Shown here: piece by piece, positions 17,434-27,259 of the stretch | Layout: each line of letters opens with the position of its first letter | Position numbering within the stretch: the stretch's first letter is position 1 | Source: Omnitrophica bacterium RIFCSPLOWO2_12_FULL_50_11 | GTDB taxonomy: Bacteria > Omnitrophota > Omnitrophia > Omnitrophales > Danuiimicrobiaceae | Length of the DNA stretch: 35,509 bases | Direction: 5' to 3' | NCBI GenBank assembly: GCA_001804315.1 | Contig: MHFT01000074.1 | Span: 23,457-58,965, forward strand | The notes under the pieces: generated by a model | What the model was told of the DNA's origin: nothing | What the model saw: the letters and a program-made list of their open reading frames with translations, nothing else | The model's database searches: none | Made by a program: the position numbers and the translations under genes

Positions 17434-18228
17434 ATGGCTGTCGCTGCTTTAATGTTAGGGCGTGGTGGAAGCAAAGGTTTTCCTGAAAAAAATCTCTCTA
17501 TTGTTCTAGGACGTCCGCTCATGGCCTATCCACTTTTAGCGGCCCAAGCAAGTAAATATGTCAGCTACATTTATGTTTCCACAGACTCTGAGGCGATCAT
17601 GGCAGCCGGTCGTCGTTATGGTGCGGAGATTATCGTGCGGCCGCCAGAGCTGTGCACGCCAGAAGCATTGGGTGAAGACGCGTTCGTTCACGGCTACCGC
17701 GTGATTCGTCATCGGCTTTCTGAAAACGGTGAAACGGTCGAGCTCATGGTATTGCTCTTGGCAAACGCGGCGACGGTTACAGGAAGATTAATTGACGAAG
17801 GAATTGAGAAGTTGCGGGCGGATCCAACCCTCGATTCGGCTGTTACGGTATCTCGATACAACATGTGGAGTCCTTTGAGAGCGCGCCGCTTGGCAGAGGA
17901 TGGTTGCTTACATCCTTTTTTTCCATTCGGAGCGTTTGCTGAGTCAAAGACCCTGAGTTCTCATCGCGATTCGCAAGGCGATGTTTACTTTGCTGATATG
18001 GGTGTTTCAGTCGTCCGTCCGCGTTGCTTGGAAGATATAGCGAGTGGTTTACTCCCGCAAAAGTGGATGGGTCGTCGCATCGCTCCGATCCATTCTTGGG
18101 GAGGCTGCGACGTGGATTACGAGTGGCAGATAGCGGGTGTTGAATACTGGTTGCGCAAACAAGGTAGGGAAGCTCCTGTTGATGTGAACTGCGATGAGCC
18201 ACGCACAAGCAGTCTACCGAAAGCATAA
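17434..18228 (+). CDS. NeuA/LegF-like CMP-sugar synthetase (cytidylyltransferase)
   Basis: ALMLGRGGSKGFPEKNLSIVLGRPLMAYPLLAA, IYVSTDSEAIMAAGRRYGAEIIVRPPEL, C-terminal DVDYEWQIAGVEYWL. Confidence 0.85.
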   Translation: MAVAALMLGRGGSKGFPEKNLSIVLGRPLMAYPLLAAQASKYVSYIYVSTDSEAIMAAGRRYGAEIIVRPPELCTPEALGEDAFVHGYRVIRHRLSENGETVELMVLLLANAATVTGRLIDEGIEKLRADPTLDSAVTVSRYNMWSPLRARRLAEDGCLHPFFPFGAFAESKTLSSHRDSQGDVYFADMGVSVVRPRCLEDIASGLLPQKWMGRRIAPIHSWGGCDVDYEWQIAGVEYWLRKQGREAPVDVNCDEPRTSSLPKA

Positions 18229-19357
18229 TAGTTTTGTTGGGATCCTTGATAAGAATCCCGATGCGGCAATGCAGGCCCGCCGGCGAGTAGAAGGGCTCCG
18301 TGCACGACACGACTTGATGCAACCATTGTCTACAAAGGAACGCATGATTCTTGATCATGTCTTTACTGATTTATTTGAGGACGGTCCGCCTCATGGCGAG
18401 CCACGTTTTGCTCTGAGCACGCAGGTTGCAGCTGAGATTAACTCCTATCCCGATGATCGCGTGCTTCCGAGGTACTTGGTGCATCGGTATCGTTACGAGA
18501 TTTACCCTCAGCGGTATGAACTGGACGGTTTCCCGCCCTATTTACAGATTGAACCAACGTCGGTCTGCAATTATCGTTGCGTTTTTTGCTTTCAGACGGA
18601 TCGATACTTTACGAAAAAATCAAATGGATTTATGGGTCATATGAGCTTGAATCTATTTAAGCGTATTATTGATGAATCCGAAAAACGGGTGGAGTTTCTC
18701 TCGCTGTCATCTCGGGGCGAACCGTTGCTCTGTCGCGAGATCGAGGCGATGCTGGCGTACACACGCGGCAAGTTTTTGAACCTCAAGTTGAATACGAACG
18801 CATCACTCTTAGACGATCGAAAATGTCATGCCATCTTACAGAGTGGGGTGAAAACCGTCGTCTTTTCAGCAGATGAGGCAACAGAGCCTTTCTACAGCCG
18901 GCTCAGGGTTGGAGGTGAATTGAATCGGGTGCTTTCTAATGTAGAGCGTTTTCAACGGATCCGCAAGCAAGAGTATCCGAGTTCACAAATCATTACGCGA
19001 GTTGCGGGAGTGAAATTTCATGATGGGCAGGATCTCAACGCGATGAGCCGTGTTTGGAGCGATTTGGTCGATCAAATCGCATTTGTTACGTATAATCCTT
19101 GGGAAAACGTTTACGAGCGGCCGGTGAGTGAAATCCTGACACCTTGTTCTGATTTGTGGCGCAGGATGTTTATCTGGTGGGACGGAACCGTCAATCCATG
19201 TGATGTCGATTACAAATCCACGCTATCGGTCGGGCGGGTGCAAGACTGTTCCCTGAGTAATCTGTGGACTTCCGAGGCCTATCGCAATTTACGCGCCATT
19301 CACTTGAATAAGAAACGCAGCGCCAAATTGCCGTGCAAACGGTGTGTGGTCGTCTAG
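18194..19357 (+). CDS. Radical SAM protein with SPASM-like C-terminal cysteines
   Basis: IEPTSVCNYRCVFCFQTD (CxxxCxxC), LSSRGEPLL, LNTNASLL, CSDLWRRMFIWWDGTVNPCDVDYKSTLSVG...CKRC. Confidence 0.87.
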   Translation: MSHAQAVYRKHNSFVGILDKNPDAAMQARRRVEGLRARHDLMQPLSTKERMILDHVFTDLFEDGPPHGEPRFALSTQVAAEINSYPDDRVLPRYLVHRYRYEIYPQRYELDGFPPYLQIEPTSVCNYRCVFCFQTDRYFTKKSNGFMGHMSLNLFKRIIDESEKRVEFLSLSSRGEPLLCREIEAMLAYTRGKFLNLKLNTNASLLDDRKCHAILQSGVKTVVFSADEATEPFYSRLRVGGELNRVLSNVERFQRIRKQEYPSSQIITRVAGVKFHDGQDLNAMSRVWSDLVDQIAFVTYNPWENVYERPVSEILTPCSDLWRRMFIWWDGTVNPCDVDYKSTLSVGRVQDCSLSNLWTSEAYRNLRAIHLNKKRSAKLPCKRCVVV

Positions 19358-19427
19358 GATTGATACGATGGGAGAAGGTCACGGTCATTCGGAAGAAGCC
19401 GCGTTCGTGAACTGATTTTGTTCAGTT

Positions 19428-20250
19428 ATGAAGCAAAAGTTATTCGATATGGCGATTGCTCCTTTGACGTGGATGTTTCGTAAGGCGAATGCGGCCAATG
19501 TAAGGTTTCTTCAAAGTGCAAATCCAGTCTTCACCATTCCCGTAGACGGCGGGTCCGTCCGGTTTTTTTGCCCCAACGATCTAACGTTCTGGCGGGCAAG
19601 AACCCTTTTAACCAAGGAACCAGATACGATTAGCTGGATCGACTCTTTTGCAAAGGACGACGTTCTGTATGACATTGGTGCGAATGTTGGCATCTACTCC
19701 GTATATGCCGCTGTGAGAGGATTGAAGGTGTTCGCGTTCGAACCGGAATCCCAAAACTACGCCGTGTTGAATCGGAACATTTATCTCAATAAGATCCAAG
19801 ATCGTGTCATTGCCTACAACGTAGCGATCAGTGATGTAAAAGATACCGGATATTTGAATATCCGACAGCTGACAGCAGGGGCCTGCGCTGAATAATTTTG
19901 GGGAGAACGTGGATTACAACAAAAAAACGTTCGAGCCGGTTTTTAAACAAGCCGTCCTGTCATACCCACTCGATTTATTTATTGAAGAGTACCGTCTTCC
20001 ATCTCCGACACATATTAAGATTGACGTGGATGGGTTAGAAAGGTTGATCGTATCAGGCATGTCTCGAACATTGGCTGCCGCGTCTTTAAAGAGTGTGTTG
20101 ATTGAACTGAACACAAAATTGGATGAGGATATGGAGGTGGTGGATATCATGTCGGGTTATCGCTTTCAAGTGGTGAGCAGATTTCGCGCTCCTGAATTCG
20201 ACTCTTCGGAGTATCGATACATTTACAACTTTATATTTCGGCGTGATTAG
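19428..20250 (+). pseudogene. FkbM-family methyltransferase, frameshifted into two ORFs (19428-19895 and 19909-20250)
   Basis: DDVLYDIGANVGIYSVYAAVRGLKVFAFEPESQNYAVLNRNI in the first frame, HIKIDVDGLERLIVSGM in the +1 frame; continuity restored by dropping ~1 nt near 19880-19885. Confidence 0.8.
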
Positions 20251-20252
20251 AG

Positions 20253-21197
20253 ATGGCTAAGATTTTGGTTTCATCCGCGTCGTTTGATCTCGAGAACAAT
20301 GCAGCGCTTATGTCGCTAAAAAAAAGCGGCTTCGAAATTCTGATGAATCCATACAGCCGCGTTCTTAGCGAAGATGAAGTGTTAGCACTTGTGCAAGATG
20401 GTGTGGTGGGCATGATCGCAGATTTGGAACCTCTAACCCGTCGCGTCCTCGCCGCATCCAAATGCTTGAAAGTGATCTCCCGCTTAGGAACAGGGCTGGA
20501 CAATATTGATTTGAACGCAATCGAGGAGTATCAAATTCAAACGTACACGACCCCCGAAGCACCGGTCCAAGCAGTAGCCGAATTAACCCTTGCGCTCATT
20601 TTGTCTGTGCTGCGCCGCGTGACCGAGGCAGATCGAGATCTGAAGTCCGGTCGGTGGAAACCGCTGATGGGTCGACTCCTTTCTCACCGGAACGTCGGCG
20701 TGATTGGATATGGGCGTATCGGAAAACGTGTGGCTGAGTTGCTGCGTGCTTTTGGGGCAAAGGTGCTCGTGACCGACAAGCAACCAGTTGATACTGAAGG
20801 TGAGATTGAGTACTGTTCTTTTGAAGAAATCATTTCGAATTCTGACGTGCTCACGTTGCACGTGCCGTATGATTCATCAACCCACCGCCTGATCACGAGA
20901 CAAGTGCTCGAGAAGATGAAAGGGGGGTCGATTCTCATCAATACGTCCAGGGGAAAAGTCGTCGATGAAGAAGCGCTCTACGAGGTGTTGGTATCCGGCC
21001 ATTTGGCCGGCGCCGGACTGGATACCTTCGCCACAGAACCTTACTCCGGCCCGCTTATGTCGTTGTCTCAGGTTGTTTTAACACCTCATATGGGTTCATA
21101 CGCCCTGGAAACGAGAAAACAAATGGAACGCGAAGCAGCAGAGAATTTGGTCAAAGGACTGATGGCTCCACGGGTGAAAGTAACCGCAGCATCCTAG
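20253..21197 (+). CDS. D-isomer-specific 2-hydroxyacid dehydrogenase (phosphoglycerate dehydrogenase/SerA-like)
   Basis: VGVIGYGRIGKRVAELLRAFGAKVLVTD, LINTSRGKVVDEEAL, AGLDTFATEP, VLTPHMGS. Confidence 0.9.
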   Translation: MAKILVSSASFDLENNAALMSLKKSGFEILMNPYSRVLSEDEVLALVQDGVVGMIADLEPLTRRVLAASKCLKVISRLGTGLDNIDLNAIEEYQIQTYTTPEAPVQAVAELTLALILSVLRRVTEADRDLKSGRWKPLMGRLLSHRNVGVIGYGRIGKRVAELLRAFGAKVLVTDKQPVDTEGEIEYCSFEEIISNSDVLTLHVPYDSSTHRLITRQVLEKMKGGSILINTSRGKVVDEEALYEVLVSGHLAGAGLDTFATEPYSGPLMSLSQVVLTPHMGSYALETRKQMEREAAENLVKGLMAPRVKVTAAS

Positions 21198-21240
21198 GCT
21201 TTCTTTTAATTAGGGTTGCTTACAGAAAGGGCGTTGTGAA

Positions 21241-22173
21241 ATGACTAAAACGTGTGCGATCGTTTGTGGGGGGAGTGGGTTCCTCGGGAGTCATGTGGCC
21301 GATGCGTTATCGGAAGCGGGATTTCGAGTAAAAATCTTTGATCTGAAACCGTCTCCTTATCTGAGAGATGATCAAGATATGATTGTGGGCGATTTAATGG
21401 ATTTGCAGGATGTGGTTCGGGCGGCTGAAAATTGTCAGTATGTCTACAATTTCGTTGGGATCTCAAGTATCGAGGAAGCCAAGGACAGGCCGTTAGAGAC
21501 GGTCAGACTCAATATTTTGGGAAATGTCCACGCCCTAGAAGCAGCACGGCAGTCGGGTGCGAAACGCTTCATCTATGCGAGCAGCGTTTATGTTTACTCT
21601 GAAGCGGGGTCCTTCTACCGAGTCGGAAAACAGGCGTCGGAGCGATTTGTGGAAGCGTACCACGAACGGTATGGTTTGGATTACACGATTTTGCGCTACG
21701 CTTCTCTTTACGGACGAAGATCCAATGAGCGCAATGGCATTTACCGACTTTTAAAGCAAGCCTTGGAACAGAAATCGATTACCTATGAAGGGAGCGCGGA
21801 CGCGGTTCGCGAGTATATCCACGTGACGGATGCCGCGCGTCTGAGCGTTGAAATCTTGGAAGACAGTTATGCAAATCGCCACTTGATTCTAACCGGCCAG
21901 GAGCGATTGCCGGTTAAAAGCTTGATGAGGATGATCGCGGAGATGATTCCTGGCGGAGTGGAACTTCATTTTGGCAATAAAAAGGAGGATGGCCACTACG
22001 ATGTGACCCCCTATGCGTTTCAACCGAAACTCGGTCATAAATTGATCTCCACGGATTATGTGGATTTGGGACAAGGACTTTTGGATTGCCTGAGCGATCT
22101 ACATGAACGCCTGCATCTTGCTGAACCCCCTGACATCAAACAGTTTATCAGGACTAATGAAGTCGCTGAATGA
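21241..22173 (+). CDS. NAD-dependent epimerase/dehydratase (extended SDR)
   Basis: AIVCGGSGFLGSHVADALSEAGFRVKIFD, YASSVYVYSE, YRVGKQASERFVEAYHERYGLDYTILRYASLYGRRS. Confidence 0.88.
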   Translation: MTKTCAIVCGGSGFLGSHVADALSEAGFRVKIFDLKPSPYLRDDQDMIVGDLMDLQDVVRAAENCQYVYNFVGISSIEEAKDRPLETVRLNILGNVHALEAARQSGAKRFIYASSVYVYSEAGSFYRVGKQASERFVEAYHERYGLDYTILRYASLYGRRSNERNGIYRLLKQALEQKSITYEGSADAVREYIHVTDAARLSVEILEDSYANRHLILTGQERLPVKSLMRMIAEMIPGGVELHFGNKKEDGHYDVTPYAFQPKLGHKLISTDYVDLGQGLLDCLSDLHERLHLAEPPDIKQFIRTNEVAE

Positions 22174-22374
22174 GACATGGATATGACATTCACGTTTTGG
22201 TGTCTGAGCACGTGTAGAATCATGTAGAGAGATTATTGACCAAGGAAACTTTAAGCTCTCTCGTCCTCTGGCCGATCGCTTTTAGCAGCATGTCTTAGTG
22301 GGTGTGTGCCGCTTCATTTTCCTTGGTGTATCGATGATCTCGAGAAGCGTTCTAATGGCTAATACATACCGTCC

Positions 22375-24405
22375 ATGAAGATTCTGGCTGTTTTTGATCG
22401 TTGCGTTCAATTAAGAGGTCTAAAGAAAATAGACATGAGGAATCACGGGAGCGTTGTAGATATTTTTTCTCTTACGTCCGATGCGTCACTCGTCGAACGG
22501 ATGAAACGTGAATTAACAGAACGAAATGTTGGATCCGTCGGCTGTCTGAATTCCGCCAAATTAATCGATGAACATGTCACCCGTTTGCGGGAAGGCTTAT
22601 GCAGTTGGACGGCAAAGGTAGGCGGGACGAAGGTTCAAGGCAAGACCGTCAAAGAGTGGTTTGAGTTACCTGGAGAGCGCGTTAGTACCTGGTGGTTTGG
22701 ATTGCTTTCCGAAAAGAATAACTTCAAGACCGCTGCTTTTTTAAAAGTTGCGCAGCTTCATGCATTGCAAGAGGTGATGGCGCAGGGTGGTTACCACCTG
22801 TGTATGGTAGGCGTTTTGGACCAGGATTTGCGCCGATCCATTTGGAATTTAGGCGCGGCGCTTAAGATCGAGATCAAATTCATTCCCGCGGTTCCACCCC
22901 GAAATTTTAAGCGGAGGGTCAGATCCATTTTGGAAAGTTTCGGACTGCTGGGAGATTTGTGCCTAGGTATGGTTTACTGGTTTCAATTTTTATGGCGGGG
23001 ATTTATGGCTCGGAGACTTTTAGGTTCGCGTACCGACCGCCTGCCGCATTCCGATGCGCTATTTTTTGTCAGTTATTTCCGAGGCTCCGACGGAACAACT
23101 GCTCGACAAGGTGTCTACCGAAATGAGTATGCGTCGGCGCTTCAAGAAAAATTGAAAGAATTGCATATTCCAATTGTGTGGTTGTTTCGATGTTTGCGAC
23201 CTCCTGGTTCCGACTTTTATGGAATGCTTTCTCTCGCAAAACATTTTGCGAGGAACGGAGAAAAACTTTTCGTGTTGGAGGAGTTCTTGACGTTCAAAGA
23301 CGCGGTGAGGAGTCTCGCTCTGTGGCTTCAGCAGGTGTTTTTGAGCACCTATCTTTATGGGCATTTGGATCGGTCCTGTTTACTTTCCGAACCTATTGGA
23401 GCTGCAGCGGAGCCGGTGATCAAGTCGTTATGGAACGAATCTTTTCGGATTTATTCTGGTTTGGACGGAATCCTCAATTACTTTTCCTTTAGAGGAGCGT
23501 TTCGCGGGGTCCCGCGTATTACCGACTGTCTTTACTTTGCAGAGATGCATGCTTGGGAGAAAGCGTTAAATGCAGCCAAAAAAAAAGAAAAACCCGAGAT
23601 CCGGACCATAGGTTTCCAACACAGCAGTGTCTCACGGAACTATTTTCCTTACTTTTATGCTCCAAGCGAAACGACGGTGCGTCGGGAAACCCAAGATGTG
23701 CCTCTGCCTGACGTGCTTGCATGTAACGGTGAACTTACGTGTGCACGTCTGTCCGAGTCGGGCTATCCAAACCTTACCCCGGTTGAGGCGGTGCGTCATT
23801 TGTATTTAGATGAACCGCTGTCGTGCGAGCTTCCTACTCGCGCAAATGGACCCATTTTATTGGTTGCGGGTTCCATTGACAGGGCTGAGGCAGGTGCTTT
23901 GGTTGCGCTTGTCTATGGAGCTTTTCCGAAATCGGAGCAATTCGAGATCTGGTTCAAGGGGCATCCCTCGATGCCGTTTGAACCGGTCTTCCTGGAAAGC
24001 GGTATTGACGTGCGCAAGACGGGTTATAAGATTTGCGACAATGATGAGGTAAATTGCCTCAGAGACGTTTGGATCGTCTTGGTTCCCTCCAGTTCGGTTG
24101 CAATCGAAGCATTAGCATTCGGATGCGAAGTGATCGTTCCGGTCTTTCCAGATTCTGTATGCATGAACCCCTTGGTCGGTTACGAAGAGTATTGTCACAA
24201 GGTAACGTGCATCGAAGAGCTCCGGGTGACCATTGAAGGAATCATAAGTGGCAAGGCTGTGAACAACACGGATGAAAAGAAGCTGTTTACGAGACGATAT
24301 TGGGATTTGGACCGAAAGATGCCCAAATGGGAAAACTTGTTGAGACGATACCGCATAGATCAGGTCGATCATGTCAAAAGTAAGCGTCATTATTCCTACG
24401 TATAA
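22375..24405 (+). CDS. Surface carbohydrate biosynthesis / GT-B-like protein (resembles TIGR04326-type proteins)
   Basis: 676 aa; TIGFQHSSVSRNYFPYF, GPILLVAGSIDRAEAGALVALVYGAF, FEIWFKGHPSMPF, VLVPSSSVAIEALAFGCEVIVP. Confidence 0.55.
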   Translation: MKILAVFDRCVQLRGLKKIDMRNHGSVVDIFSLTSDASLVERMKRELTERNVGSVGCLNSAKLIDEHVTRLREGLCSWTAKVGGTKVQGKTVKEWFELPGERVSTWWFGLLSEKNNFKTAAFLKVAQLHALQEVMAQGGYHLCMVGVLDQDLRRSIWNLGAALKIEIKFIPAVPPRNFKRRVRSILESFGLLGDLCLGMVYWFQFLWRGFMARRLLGSRTDRLPHSDALFFVSYFRGSDGTTARQGVYRNEYASALQEKLKELHIPIVWLFRCLRPPGSDFYGMLSLAKHFARNGEKLFVLEEFLTFKDAVRSLALWLQQVFLSTYLYGHLDRSCLLSEPIGAAAEPVIKSLWNESFRIYSGLDGILNYFSFRGAFRGVPRITDCLYFAEMHAWEKALNAAKKKEKPEIRTIGFQHSSVSRNYFPYFYAPSETTVRRETQDVPLPDVLACNGELTCARLSESGYPNLTPVEAVRHLYLDEPLSCELPTRANGPILLVAGSIDRAEAGALVALVYGAFPKSEQFEIWFKGHPSMPFEPVFLESGIDVRKTGYKICDNDEVNCLRDVWIVLVPSSSVAIEALAFGCEVIVPVFPDSVCMNPLVGYEEYCHKVTCIEELRVTIEGIISGKAVNNTDEKKLFTRRYWDLDRKMPKWENLLRRYRIDQVDHVKSKRHYSYV

Positions 24406-25330
24406 TCGCGCTCACTTAGTACGTGAAACGATTGAGAGTGTTTTGAAACAAACCTATCGTGAATTTGAAGTGATCGTGGTTGATGACGGATCCTCGGATG
24501 ACACGTCTCGCATCGTTCATTCTTATGGGGGGTGCGTGCGGTACCTTTACCGGGAGAATGGGGGACAAGGTGCTGCTCGCAGCACGGGAATCCGTGCTGC
24601 AAGGGGGGAGTACATTGCCTTTTTAGATTCCGATGATCTATGGACGCCAACCAAACTTGAACGCCAAATGTCTTATCTTGCTCGGAACCCTGCTGCACCG
24701 TTCGTTTATTGTGATGCTGAATATTTTGATGATGAGAGTGGACGGTTGCTCTATCGTTCCAGCCAATTGTTGAGACTTTACGAAGGTCACGACGTCGGAG
24801 GACGGCTACTCGTTAATAATTTTGTTCCTGCTGCTTCGCCCGTCGTCAAACGAGCGGTATTTGAAAAAGTAGGGTATTTCGATGAGGACAGGCTCCTTCA
24901 GGGCAGCGAGGACTGGGAAATGTGGTTACGGATCGCGGCACGTTATCCGCTGGCGGTAGTGAGAGAACCTTTGGCGAGATACCGTTTGCATCGCGGCAAT
25001 ATGGTTGGCAGTGGTGGTAGGGCGCCGATAGGATGGTGCAAAAGACGCGTAGCGGTGATTGAACGGGCCGTTGCTTTTGCACCGGATGTTTATCGTCCCT
25101 TTTACCACAGAGCGATGAGTGCGACCTATCTGGAGACGGCTAAATTTTTGTTGGAAGGTGGAAGCAACAGCCAAGCGAGGGTTATGCTTCATAAAGCGAT
25201 GTTGCATAAGCCGTGTTCTTGGAAGATTTACTTATTTTGGGTCCTCACTTTCGCAGGTTCCGCGACAGCAAGAGTTTTAAAAAAAATATATTACTCATTG
25301 CGCGGGGTTTCAGAGCTACCAGTGGGGTGA
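24371..25330 (+). CDS. Family 2 glycosyltransferase
   Basis: VSVIIPTYNRAHLVRETIESVLKQTYREFEVIVVDDGSSDDT, GAARSTGIRAARGEYIAFLDSDDLW. Confidence 0.93.
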   Translation: MSKVSVIIPTYNRAHLVRETIESVLKQTYREFEVIVVDDGSSDDTSRIVHSYGGCVRYLYRENGGQGAARSTGIRAARGEYIAFLDSDDLWTPTKLERQMSYLARNPAAPFVYCDAEYFDDESGRLLYRSSQLLRLYEGHDVGGRLLVNNFVPAASPVVKRAVFEKVGYFDEDRLLQGSEDWEMWLRIAARYPLAVVREPLARYRLHRGNMVGSGGRAPIGWCKRRVAVIERAVAFAPDVYRPFYHRAMSATYLETAKFLLEGGSNSQARVMLHKAMLHKPCSWKIYLFWVLTFAGSATARVLKKIYYSLRGVSELPVG

Positions 25331-25339
25331 GCATAGTCG

Positions 25340-26167
25340 TTGGCAAAATCCCTATTTTCACCTGAGGAACGGCCGCAAGGTATGTCGGAGTTGTCATGGG
25401 CTGAGCACCCTGAGTTAGTTCGTTTCTATTCACAGCACCGCTCGCGCCCGGAGGACCTTTATCCTTCAGAGCGGCGTTTTTTACCCTGGCTTGCGCGTCA
25501 AGCTACCTCGGTTTTGGATACGGGATGTGCTGCGGGTGGCTTCATACACATTTGGCGCTTTTATCATCCTAACGTTGAATATACGGGAATTGACATATCC
25601 TCAGCATTGATCGAGACGGCAAGGCGCCTCCATCCTAACGAACTGTTTTTTCGTGCGAATGTAAGTGAGGTAACTGGACTTCCAGATCGCTATGCCAGTG
25701 TTGTGCAGGCATTGAGCTGGTTACATTGGGATCTCGACTACGTGAAAGCGATTACTCAACTCTGGCGATTGGCCGATCGCTACTTGTTTATGGACGTGCG
25801 GCTTTCGGCGCGGCGAAACTTTAATTTGAGATGCCGACAGAAATTGGCTTTTGTAGGACCGTGGGATGGAGAAAGTATGACACCCTATCTGATTTTAGGG
25901 TGGCCGCCGTTTGCGCGTTTGCTGCTTGGTTTAAAACCGAGGACTATTCTCGGCTACGGATACTGGGGAAAGCCTGCCGAAACGGTCGTTGGCGTCGACG
26001 AAGAGATTTGCTTTGCAGTATTTGTCTTGGAAAAGATAGGAATTGGAGCAAATTCCAGAATCCCTACCGTTTGTGTTGACCTACCTTTGGCTTGGCCAGC
26101 TGCGCTTAGCGGAAACGTTCATTTAATACCAGGATCAGAACTTAAGGCTTTAGTTCCACTTGAGTAA
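25340..26167 (+). CDS. Class I SAM-dependent methyltransferase
   Basis: TSVLDTGCAAGGFIHIWRFYHPNVEYTGIDISSALIETARR; TTG start. Confidence 0.82.
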   Translation: MAKSLFSPEERPQGMSELSWAEHPELVRFYSQHRSRPEDLYPSERRFLPWLARQATSVLDTGCAAGGFIHIWRFYHPNVEYTGIDISSALIETARRLHPNELFFRANVSEVTGLPDRYASVVQALSWLHWDLDYVKAITQLWRLADRYLFMDVRLSARRNFNLRCRQKLAFVGPWDGESMTPYLILGWPPFARLLLGLKPRTILGYGYWGKPAETVVGVDEEICFAVFVLEKIGIGANSRIPTVCVDLPLAWPAALSGNVHLIPGSELKALVPLE

Positions 26168-26314
26168 CGTCTGGGTACTTAAACCGATATTGCCGTAGCA
26201 AATGAACCGAGAACGAACTGTTGCAAGACCGTCTTCGTCAGAATGGATCGTTATCTCATCGATTTTCCATACTTTTACCGAATAAGTGACATCCGACCAA
26301 TTTCTTAAGATCGC

Positions 26315-27259
26315 ATGACTACGGAAAAAGTTTTAGTGTGTATCATTACCTACAGGCGGCTTCACTATTTGAGAACGTTGCTTGAGTGCTTAAATCAACA
26401 AAGGCTCAAGCCCTATAAAATAGTGATCGTCGATAATGGTTCGCAGCCTGAGGTGAAAAACCTGGTGTCTTCTTACGACCGCTGTGCTTACGTAGATCCG
26501 GGCGACAACATCGCTCAGCCCGCTGGCCTTGCTTTGGTGATTGAAAAATACAGGAATGACGATTGGGATTACTTGTGGATCTTGGATGATGATATGTACT
26601 TTTCTGAGACAGCGTTGGAGGAACTCGTTTCATGGTTTCGCCTGATTGATCAGAGCAAACTCGGCGCGATTGTTCCTCCTATCTCGACGCATCTCGAGAA
26701 TGGGGAGAAAAAGATACTTTTTGCCCGCGCGCCTCAGCCGAGGCGAGTCACGTTTGTGAATTGGGCGGGTCTTTTGTGTGCCAAAAAGGTCCTCGATGCG
26801 GGCGTTCGGCCAGATCCGGCTCTTTTCTTTGGCTGGCCTGATGCCGATTTTAGTCTTTCGATCAGGCGGAAAGGTTTTTCTGTGATGACCGTTCCCGGCC
26901 CCGAAATTTTCATTCCTTCTTCGCGAGATACCTTAGAAGGCATTGGATTAAATCCTGATCGAGGGATCGTTGGGAAATTTTTGAGTTGGAGAAAATATCG
27001 GATGCGTGCGATGCCGCCGTGGCGAGCGTACTATTATGTTCGGAATACGCTGCTGGTCGGAATCAGAAGGCATAGGCTTGCGTTGGTCTATTTTATCCGT
27101 TTCTTGCTGACTTCTTTTGCGACTTTGAATCGAGATCAATGGCGTTTCGCGATGCTGGGATTGTTTCACGGGTTGATCGGCAAAGACGGCAAGACGGTGG
27201 AACCCCTTGGGTATGATTCTGAGTCGAAAGCAGAGGAGTCCAGTTTTCATGGTTCGTAA
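26315..27259 (+). CDS. Family 2 glycosyltransferase (GlfT/rhamnosyltransferase-like)
   Basis: VLVCIITYRRLHYLRTLLECLNQQRLKPYKIVIVDNGS, YLWILDDDMYF, FGWPDADFSLSIRRKG. Confidence 0.88.
   Translation: MTTEKVLVCIITYRRLHYLRTLLECLNQQRLKPYKIVIVDNGSQPEVKNLVSSYDRCAYVDPGDNIAQPAGLALVIEKYRNDDWDYLWILDDDMYFSETALEELVSWFRLIDQSKLGAIVPPISTHLENGEKKILFARAPQPRRVTFVNWAGLLCAKKVLDAGVRPDPALFFGWPDADFSLSIRRKGFSVMTVPGPEIFIPSSRDTLEGIGLNPDRGIVGKFLSWRKYRMRAMPPWRAYYYVRNTLLVGIRRHRLALVYFIRFLLTSFATLNRDQWRFAMLGLFHGLIGKDGKTVEPLGYDSESKAEESSFHGS

Noticed and set aside
20308-20315. A8 tract in the SerA-like gene and similar A/T 8-mers at ~25270 and ~34830
   Set aside because: Common in AT-rich lysine/phenylalanine codons; no supporting sign of phase variation, unlike the G9 in the RBS.
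22240-22326. CCAAGGAA ... TTCCTTGG inverted repeat in the largest intergenic gap
   Set aside because: Only 8 bp arms separated by ~70 bp, no TSD or further pairing; not distinguishable from chance.
24579-24600. Perfect 9-bp inverted repeat GCAGCACGG-GAAT-CCGTGCTGC
   Set aside because: Lies within the conserved GT2 coding motif GAARSTGIRAARGEYIAFLDSDD, with no T-tract or gene boundary; most likely coincidental codon usage.
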